Both the position numbers and the translations under genes were made by a program. A stretch of 21,272 nucleotides of DNA from Candidatus Omnitrophota bacterium (lineage in GTDB: Bacteria > Omnitrophota > Gorgyraeia > 2-01-FULL-45-10): positions 1 through 21,272 of the forward strand of contig JAUYDB010000254.1 in the NCBI GenBank assembly GCA_030691985.1, written 5' to 3'. The notes under the pieces are model-generated. The model worked only from the letters and a program-made list of their open reading frames with translations. It searched no databases and was not told the origin of the DNA. This document shows, piece by piece, positions 1 through 7,500 of this stretch (position 1 is the first letter of the stretch; every line of letters starts with the position of its first letter).

Positions 1-75
1 GCGGTTAGCTCAGCTGGTAGAGCGTTCGGCTTACATCCGAAAGGTTCAGAGGTTCAAGCCCTCTACCGCCCACCA
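1..75 (+). tRNA. tRNA-Val (anticodon UAC), 5' end cut by window edge
   Basis: Decodes GUA/GUN valine codons. The anticodon loop CTTACAT sits between TTCGG and CCGAA and gives anticodon TAC. The T arm is AGAGG-TTCAAGC-CCTCT, and the 3' acceptor strand ACCGCCC is followed by A72 and an encoded CCA at 73-75. The acceptor strand needs a 5' GGGCGGT partner. The window opens at GCGGT, so two G residues lie upstream. All other parts are intact. Confidence 0.96.
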
Positions 76-79
76 CTAT

Positions 80-170
80 AACGTTCGGGCTCCGGGCCAA
101 ACATTGCGGTAAATGTTTGCCCTTCGCCCCGCAACCAGTCGATAGACAGCGGGACTAGCGTCCGAACGTT
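80..170. repeat. long-stem structured element after tRNA-Val
   Basis: AACGTTCGG at 80-88 pairs perfectly with CCGAACGTT at 162-170. Smaller inner pairings such as AACATT/AATGTT are also present. No coding capacity is seen. It may be a folded RNA tail of the tRNA transcript or a palindromic repeat. Confidence 0.45.
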
Positions 171-174
171 TTTA

Positions 175-205
175 AGGAAAAACCTTTTCTAAAAAGGTTT
201 TTCCT
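175..205. repeat. perfect 14-bp hairpin, possible bidirectional terminator
   Basis: AGGAAAAACCTTTT at 175-188 is exactly complementary to 192-205 with the 3-nt loop CTA. The A- and T-rich arms could act as a factor-independent terminator on either strand, but no long U tract follows outside the stem. Confidence 0.5.
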
Positions 206-247
206 GAATATTCCTTTTCCAAAAGGATTTCGTGCCAGGGACTCGAA

Positions 248-333
248 GCCAATTTTCGCCGACCGAAGGGAGGAAAAGCCCTCTGGGCGACAGAAAATTG
301 GCCGGTCCGAAGCGAGCTATGCAAGCGAAGGAC
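248..333. repeat. nested palindromic element
   Basis: GCCAATTTT (248-256) pairs with AAAATTGGC (294-302), and GGTCC (304-308) pairs with GGACC (329-333) around a CGAAGCGAGC-type loop. A related 'GAGCAAAGCGAG' word occurs in the insert inside pheT. The reverse complement of about 231-250 resembles a tRNA T arm (TTCGAGTCCC). No gene is seen between 76 and 455. Confidence 0.5.
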
Positions 334-354
334 CAAGCCCTCTACCGCCCACCA
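334..354 (+). repeat. 21-bp duplicate of the tRNA-Val 3' end (att-like)
   Basis: Positions 334-354 are an exact copy of 55-75, covering the T loop, the 3' half of the T stem, the acceptor strand and CCA. No tRNA body precedes the copy. Such 3'-end duplications are the usual footprint of integration at a tRNA gene, but the enclosed 258 bp carry no integrase. It could instead be the end of a palindromic repeat that copied tRNA sequence. Confidence 0.7.
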
Positions 355-390
355 GCTTCTCCGATGATAGCCAGAGAGGGAGAGAATAAT

Positions 391-427
391 AAAAGCAGTT
401 AACGTTTAAACATCGGCTGCTTTTTTT
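391..427 (+). terminator. Rho-independent terminator upstream of higB
   Basis: AAAAGCAG at 391-398 pairs with CTGCTTTT at 417-424, and a run of seven T covers 421-427. The 18-nt loop is large. It would insulate the tRNA-Val region from the higBA promoter. Confidence 0.55.
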
Positions 428-454
428 CTGGCTTGTCGTCGAATGCATTTACTC

Positions 455-483
455 TTGACAATACAACCATTTAGTTGTATACT
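455..483 (+). promoter_or_regulatory. higBA promoter with overlapping operator
   Basis: TTGACA at 455-460, a 17-bp spacer and TATACT at 478-483 form a near-consensus sigma-70-type promoter. The spacer and -10 contain a 7-bp inverted repeat, ATACAAC (461-467) and GTTGTAT (474-480), six bases apart. This is the expected site for autorepression by the antitoxin's HTH domain. The expected transcript start (about 490) rules out any toxin start at 475. Confidence 0.85.
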
Positions 484-507
484 TTATATGGAAGGACAAA
501 AGGGTTT

Positions 508-873
508 GTGGCTAAAATAACATCTTATTATTATATAACAGAATCCGGCAAGTCGCCGGTAAAAGAATTTATCAATTCATTAGATTTTAAAGCACAAAGA
601 AAATTTTTCTTTGTAAAAGAACTGTTAGAGGAATTTGGTCATAGATTACCATTCCCTCATGCTAAATATATCGGGAATAGCATATTTGAGTTGAGATTCA
701 AAGGACACGAAGGCGCAGGTAGAGTTTTATATTTCTTTTATCATGAGGATAAGGCAATATTTACCAATGGCTTTATTAAAAAAGCCAATAAAACACCGAA
801 AAATGAAATAACTATAGCTATTGAAAGAAGAAATGATTTTTTAAATAGGCAAAAAGGAGATGATAAAAAATGA
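508..873 (+). CDS. higB: HigB/RelE-type toxin, phage Gp49-like family
   Basis: Probable mRNA-cleaving toxin of the RelE superfamily (phage-derived Gp49-like/HigB branch) that acts on translating ribosomes and is neutralised by the downstream antitoxin. From GTG at 508 the protein is 121 aa, typical for the family. Visible family signatures are the N-terminal SGKSPVKEFI, the central IFELRFKGHEGAGRVLYFF strand pair and the C-terminal FIKKANKTPKNEITIA. An open frame reaches back to TTG 475, but that start lies inside the -10 element, so GTG 508 (behind GAAGGA and AAAAGGG) is chosen. The stop overlaps the antitoxin start as ATGA, so the pair is co-transcribed and translationally coupled. Toxin-first order is characteristic of higBA. 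The AT-rich composition suggests acquisition. Confidence 0.88.
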   Translation: MAKITSYYYITESGKSPVKEFINSLDFKAQRKFFFVKELLEEFGHRLPFPHAKYIGNSIFELRFKGHEGAGRVLYFFYHEDKAIFTNGFIKKANKTPKNEITIAIERRNDFLNRQKGDDKK

Positions 874-1214
874 GAATTAAAAAAGTAAATGAACATTTAA
901 AAGAGAAGCTGAAAGACCCCTATTTTAAAGAGCTTTATGAGCTCGAGGAACAGAAGCTCAAGATTGTAAAGCGGATAATCGAATATCGGGTCAAGAATAA
1001 ACTTAGTCAGAAGCAATTGGCCGACAAGGTGGGGGTTACCCAACAGCATATTTCGAAGATTGAAAACGGAGAATTCAGCAGTATCTCTACCCTTGAAAAG
1101 GTATTACTTTTTATCGGTTATACGGTTAAAATGCAAGCTATCCCGATTAGTCAGGGCATTAAGCACAAGCTTGAGCGGTTTATTCATCCCAAAGGGCGGG
1201 TGCAGTTCGCCTAG
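870..1214 (+). CDS. higA: HigA-type antitoxin, XRE helix-turn-helix
   Basis: Antitoxin and autorepressor partner of the preceding toxin. The 114-aa protein has an XRE/Cro-like helix-turn-helix at about residues 42-75, with LSQKQLADKVGVTQQHISKIENG clearly readable and a charged N-terminal extension before it. ATG 870 overlaps the toxin stop, and AAAGGAG at 853-859 lies inside the toxin gene. It probably binds the ATACAAC/GTTGTAT operator. The base composition changes from AT-rich to GC-rich near the 3' end, just before the SYLF stub, so the gene's end may lie at an old junction. Confidence 0.9.
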   Translation: MRIKKVNEHLKEKLKDPYFKELYELEEQKLKIVKRIIEYRVKNKLSQKQLADKVGVTQQHISKIENGEFSSISTLEKVLLFIGYTVKMQAIPISQGIKHKLERFIHPKGRVQFA

Positions 1215-1231
1215 GGATAAGAGGGAAGAGC

Positions 1232-1405
1232 ATGGGATGGAAGATCGGGGCCGATGCGTCCGTAGCCGTTATAGCTATAGGGGCCGGCAGCGAGATCAGC
1301 ACCGCCGTCGCCAATAAGCCGGTAGCGGGGTTCGTCTTCGGGCAAAAAGGGCTTATGTATGACCTCAGCCTAAACGGCGCGAAGGTCACGAAGATTCAAA
1401 GGTAG
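1232..1405 (+). pseudogene. 3' remnant of a SYLF/Ysc84-domain protein gene
   Basis: A 57-codon frame reads GADASVAVIAIGAG, NKPVAGFVFGQKGLMYDLSL and NGAKVTKIQR before TAG. This matches the C-terminal end of lipid-binding SYLF (Ysc84) proteins, normally about 180-200 aa with a signal peptide. Everything N-terminal is missing, and the upstream frame runs into higA. Its GC-rich composition differs from higBA. I infer that the host gene was truncated when the toxin-antitoxin pair arrived. The ATG at 1232 is probably not a functional start. Confidence 0.75.
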
Positions 1406-1416
1406 AGTAGAAAACA

Positions 1417-1510
1417 GTAACAGACCAGTTCTATAAGTAAAGGTAGCCTAAAAAAAATAGGGACTGTCCCAACGTGTCTATTTCACGGTGAATGGGACTG
1501 AGCCCAATTT
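1417..1510 (+). repeat. decayed left end of the MITE seen at 18300
   Basis: The sequence begins GTAACAGACCAG and then runs colinearly with the left part of the 18300 element: a terminal repeat, an A-rich tract, GGGACTGTCCCAACGTGTC and CGGTGAATGGGACTG. It differs at scattered positions, and a clear right end is not found. The 158 bp from 1406 to 1563 hold only this element and the next promoter. Confidence 0.6.
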
Positions 1511-1544
1511 TTTGTTAAGACGAAAAAAGCTAACTAAATTTATA

Positions 1545-1572
1545 TTGCCTTAACAAATTTGTAGTGTATAAT
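1545..1572 (+). promoter_or_regulatory. promoter of the giant gene, near-leaderless
   Basis: TTGCCT (1545-1550), 16 bp, then a perfect TATAAT (1567-1572). The expected start point is 1578-1580, and the best ATG is at 1582. There is no purine-rich Shine-Dalgarno before that ATG. Confidence 0.65.
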
Positions 1573-1581
1573 ATTAGCGCT

Positions 1582-4500
1582 ATGTTTGATCATAGAGCTA
1601 AATATAATGTTTTATATAAACTTATCAATATTATCTTAGCGTGCCTATTCTGCGCTAACACAGCCGCTTTAGCCAATCCTGATACTCTCGCCCCGGCCGT
1701 CGGCAATCCAAAAGTCTACCAAGAGATGCGCAGTGTGATGGAAGAACGTCTTGCCGCGCATCAAGATCCTATCGATGAATTCATAAAGCAAAATTCCGGT
1801 AAAGCCAAGGGTCTTTCAGCTATTCCATATCTTGAAGAAGAGTTTATGCAGTGTATTAACGCGTGCGGCGCGAAGAACATGCTCACCAGACTCAAGGCAA
1901 CCCTTACCTCTGCCGGTGGAAAGATGCAAGTTGTATTCGTGAAAAGTGAAGATAAACTACCTGTGTTTGAAGGCAAGAAAGCATGGGGACACGCCGGTAC
2001 TTATGTTACAGTATTCGCTTTAGAAGGCGAAAAGAGTTCAGAAGAAGGAAGGCGAAAAATAATTAGCCGTCTCTTCCATGAGATACGGGCAAGATCGACA
2101 AGAGCAAAGGAATTATTTGATGAGGAGCTGAAGACTAAAAGCCCAACTAGCCCGGAAGAAATAAGCGCTTTTATACGCTCGATGCGAGAGAAGTTTGAAA
2201 AAGATAATATCCAGCTACAGCATCAGATGGAGCAATCCGGTCGTATCGAAAGCCAGCCATTTACCCGCGAATTCGCTAATCTTACCTTTGCTATACATCC
2301 AGATGTTATGAATAGGGATTATATGATGGCGAACAGGCCAGGCCAATCTGACGGTATGATGGAAGAAGGCATAACTGAGAATAAGGGCGTGTCATATAAA
2401 GAATTATTCCAAGACCAGCTTTCTGTCGAATACGGCGGCAAGGCCGCATGGGATATTATTTTGGAAAGACTGGCGGCTGAAATTGGTTTTTCTATCCCCG
2501 GCTCTACGCGTTTTACAATCAGGGATATATGGGCTGAATTCATAGAAGCCAATCAAACCCTTGTTAAAGAAGGTAATGATTACATCGAAAGAGACCTTAA
2601 AGCACATGGCAAAGTTACAGACGAGACTATAGAAAAATTAACTGAAAGATCACGCAGATTTATCTTCCCTAAGGAACTCGAATTTTTTATCCGCGCGCAT
2701 ACCGAAGGACTCAAGGGCTGGGCTATTGACCGGTCCAGCGGCAGGCACGAAGACTCATACTTAAGAAACTTAGCCGGCATATTCATCTCGCCGAAGAAAA
2801 AAGACGAACGTCTAGTGGCTCAAGGTGTAAAAGAAATATTTAAGCACGCCGTAGAAAGAATATGGATAACAGAGAATAGAAGCGAATCGAAGACCGACGG
2901 TATTCCTAATTCGCTTACTTCTAAAGAGGGCTTTGGCGTTTTAATTCAGCCGTTCCTTCAATTTGAGGCCTCGGGGACAGCTATGACCAATTTTTATGGT
3001 CATACGTCTATCGAGGCCGTGTTCGGTGACGCCGATATGGCAGTAAGAGGCATACACGCTAACGTATCTCAGTTCCTTTTCAAAAAGAGCGACCCCTCAC
3101 AATTTGAGTATAATCCGTCATTTCTTACAACTCCGCATCAGGTCAGGTTAAAAGGCAAAGTTTATTGCGTAACCGATGACCTTGCCGCGTTAAAAAGCCT
3201 TTTAGAGATTTATCCTCGAATAAATGATAAAGTTAGTCCGATAAGCGACACTCAGGCAAAGGAATTATATAGAGTGATAAGCGCCCTGGAGGACGAGATA
3301 GGCGTTCCTCTCGATGTCGAATGGGGATTTTTAGACGGAAAATTATACATAATCCAGATACGGCCTATAATAGGAGATTTCAAGAAGCCATTGGTTGAAA
3401 TGAGTCCGGATTTAAAGAGTAAGAAAGCAATCGCGCAAACACCCATAGCTTTGGGTCATACAACGCCCGCAGGATTTACCGGCAGGATGGTTGTTTTTAG
3501 CAATAGTGTTTCAAAAGAGATTATTCAACAGTTTGAAAAGGAATATGGAGAAGAATACATAAGGGTTCAAAGCGATGTTGCCTCCGGTGTCCTTGGGACC
3601 AAGACCAAAGCAAAGGCGCTCGTGGATCCGGAACAAGGTTCAAGGCAGGCGCATAATATAAATCTCATAACGGACAGGATCGCGTCCGGCGAATTCGCGT
3701 ATTGTAACGGGCCGGTTTTAAAGATGAATTTTTTGCGGAATCTCCACTTTGCCCAGCACCCGAAATACGAAGGCGTGTGGCTAAGCGAAGAGGGCGTCAC
3801 GTATTTCTGCGACGGGCTGCGTGGGAACTTCTACAAAAGCGAGTTGGGGCAATTGCTTATACCGGTGCCTATAACGGGCCAGCTAGCGGCACAGCAGGAG
3901 CTTATATTTAAATTGCAGGATGAGATTATCTCCCTGTCAGCAGAAGGTAAGGGTCGTCTCGATATTTTAGACGCTCTTGCGAAGAAGCTAGGATTGTATC
4001 CCAGAGCGAGGGATTTTTTGAATAGATTCGGATACGGCGGAAAAAGCTCGGCAGATTTTTCAAAATTAGTTGAAGAAATACAGGAAGCGTCAAACCGCGC
4101 TGAGCCGACCCTTGAACAATATATAACGCACTTCGAGGCATTGGGAGCGGTACTCAAGTTTCCAGTTTGGCCGGATAATTGGGAATTACAGTGGCTCGGC
4201 GATCTCATGACGTATAAGACTTATTTTTCGCATGCACATCACGGCTGGCGTGAATTTTTAAGGCGGAAAGAAGAGAATGATAGGGCTGAAAGAGTACTTC
4301 TGGAGCAAACCGCAGCCGTTTCGCAAGCGCCATCCACGGCGCGGAAACCGATGACAGAGAAATTGCAGATATTGTTCGTGCATGATGATAAAAATCTGTC
4401 ATCTACTATAAAAGGCCGATTTAAGAAAAGTTTTGGGCTTACAGAAAAGACGCCGGATTGCATTGACGGCGAAGGTTATACGATTTTCTTTGTATCTGAC

Positions 4501-7500
4501 ACTATAAATGCGGAGTGGATAATAAGAGAAAACAGGATAGATTATATCATCACAGATTGGATGCTCGCTGATGAGACCGAGACGGCTGAAAGACTGTTAA
4601 GTTATGCCGCAGCATTCGGAATAAAGAGAGCCGATATATTTACAGCGGCTATTCAGTATGCTTGGGAAGCTAGAGAGAAATGCCGAAATCTTGAGATAGG
4701 AGAATTTCCTTACCTGATAACGCAGGAAGACGAGCAAAGGCAAATTGCGCGTGTTAAAGAAGCGCGTGAGGAGCATCTCCGTAAGTATAATTCGTTACTT
4801 ACCATGCCGCGCCCTGAGCCGCCGGCTAAACTCAAGGTTATGTTCATAGACAATGATTACAACATATATTCTAACTGGATAGGATTAGATGGTGGCGAGC
4901 TCCGCCGGATATTGGGGGAAAAAGAATACGAATTTTTCTTTGCCGGCCATTATACACGCGCGCTTGCGCAAATGGAGTATGCCGATATGGATTTAGTCAT
5001 CTTTGACATTGAACTTGAGGAGCCGCACCCTGCAACAGTCCAATTATACGGCGATTTTTTCAAGAAAACTGCCGAGAGGTCCAGGCCGATAATTTTAACA
5101 TACTTATCCGACGACATGGCAAAAAAACGCCTGCGGACAAAATTCAAAGAAGGATTTGCAGACAGGATCCCTATCATTTCCAAGCCTATGAAGAATGAAG
5201 AAAAGGCGGCTTTATTGAGGAAGTATCGCGAAGAACAGCTTGAGGATTACAAGCGTCTTCTCGCGGAATGGGATGTCTTGCATGAGGCAAAAAAAGAAGA
5301 GACGGCAGAACAAGCCGCCCAGCCGCAAGCGCCGGCACCGGCACCTACGAAGCCCGAGAAATTAAAGGTTTTATTAATTGAAGACGATGTCTCAATAATA
5401 ATTGTAACCGAAAGCTTGTTTAGGGATTATTTCAACGAAGAAGAATATGAATTGGTAAGCGTGCAAAATGTTAATGAAGCGGAAGAATCGCTTAGCAGAG
5501 AAAAATTCCATCTCATTGCATACGATCTTATGTTTCCCGGTTTTGGCAGGATTAAAGATATGTTAGCAACTTCAGGGGCATCCTTAATATTACAAACAGC
5601 TGCCAATCCGGAACAAACAAGGGCAAGGTTAGGGAATCGCGTAGGCTTTTATCTTCAGAAACCTTATAGTATACAAAAAGAACTCTTTCCTATGATAAAA
5701 AGCGCGCGCCAACAACAGCTCGAAGATTATGAAAAGGCCCTCGCCGCGTGGCAGGCGGCGCAAAGTATAAAGACGCCGACAGCTCAAGAAGCGAGACCTC
5801 CGAAACTAAGCCTATTGGTCCTTGAAGATAATGATCTGCTTAGGGATAGAATGGAAGGTAATTTTAGAGATATATTTACTACGGATGAATATGATCTATT
5901 TTTTGTAAGCTCTTATGCCGAAGGGCTTGAAATATTACAAAAACACGATATCATGGCAGTTTTGGTCGACCTTAATTTAACCTCAGGGCCGCGTAGAGAT
6001 TTTTGCAACAAGCTTAAAGATATCGAGCATATTATGGTTATATCTGGTTTTCCTGTTGGACCAGACCAATATACAGCTGAAGTAAGGGCAAAATTGGGTT
6101 TAACTATTGCGGATAGGGCAATTATTTTTGATAAAGCCATCGGTACTGATGAACGGTTAGAAATAACTATAAAGAAATTCCGGGAAAATCAGATGAGGGA
6201 GTGGGAGGCTACGCATGCTGCAAAGATATCAACAGCTCAGGCTCCGATAAAACTCGAAGAACTCAATATCTTATTTGTAAGTGATGAGGCGGGATATAGA
6301 AAAGATGCTCCGGATTATTTTAAGGAGATTTCCGATGCGAAAGTCATGGTTTGTTCTAATGCAAGCGAGGCTATAGCTTATACGAAAGACCATCGGGTTG
6401 ACATAGTAATAGCGGATTATAATATCCCGATGGCTAACGAGAAAAGCGAAGACACAACCTATAGTGATTCAAATATACAAGCTGTACTTACTACCGCAAA
6501 AAAAGCTGGAGAGGCGGATAATCGTAATGTTGCTCTAGTTGTTTTTAGCGCATGGTTTGAAAAACATCAGGAAGCTGCGCTTAAAGGGATATCCGAATCT
6601 ATACAACTTTTTCGTTCAACAGAACCACGGCTTTTTCAAAAATTTGTAGGAGTTGTAAAAGAAGCTTATCAGGGGCTTGTCCAGGACTATGATCGTGCAC
6701 TTGCGCAGTGGCAGGTAGCGCAGTCTCAAATACCAGCTAAAAAAGAACCTTCTGCGGCCAAAGGCCAGACGATCTTTGTCCTTGCTAATGCCTCAGCCGA
6801 GGCAAAGGCACTGGCAAAATTCATTGAGCAAGAGAAAGACGAGATTTGTACTGTTATTCCGATGGATAGTATATGGTATTTAGAGCGCGAGCTCAGCAAA
6901 ACTCGTCCGGATATTGTGATTGCCGATGCTACCATAGATAACAAACCCGAAGCCGAAAATATTATACGGCTCGTAAGGGCGAAGAACCCCGAAGCGAAAT
7001 TTATCTTTACAAGCGAAGAGGCGGCGATTGCCAAAACAGGGCCCAGAGGCGATAATATTCTGGCAGTATTGGAGAAACCATTCCATTTCCGCGATTGTAT
7101 TGATGTAATGAATGGAACGTATGCGGAGGAAATTACGGCAGCAATGGAGCGTTTTAAAGCAGACAAATATTTCGCAGGCTGGCCGCGTAAAACCCCTCCC
7201 GCGCCAAAAATTAGAGAACAAAGACTTTTGGCGATTCTGGATTCAGTGGATGCAGGGCAAGAGGTTTCTGATGAGGAAGCGCAATTTATAAAATCTTGTT
7301 GTGAGTATTATGGATATAAATATATGGATATGTTGGATAGAATGAAAACCAAAGATATTATAAACACCCTTCTGGTTTTAGTCGGCCTTAATAAAGAAGA
7401 AGGCGATACCTTTGCCTGTGCCGGACAATTCGTCTCAAGCGCATCTGTGCTGGGAGATGAGGCCATTAGCCATGAATATGGGCATTTTTATGTGTTGGTT

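Noticed and set aside
80..170. integron attC site next to the tRNA
   Set aside because: The outer pairing and CTATAAC are suggestive, but the 3' side reads GTTTTTA rather than GTTRRRY and no integrase or cassette is present.
475..507. upstream TTG start for the HigB toxin
   Set aside because: It overlaps the -10 box and operator and precedes the expected transcript start.
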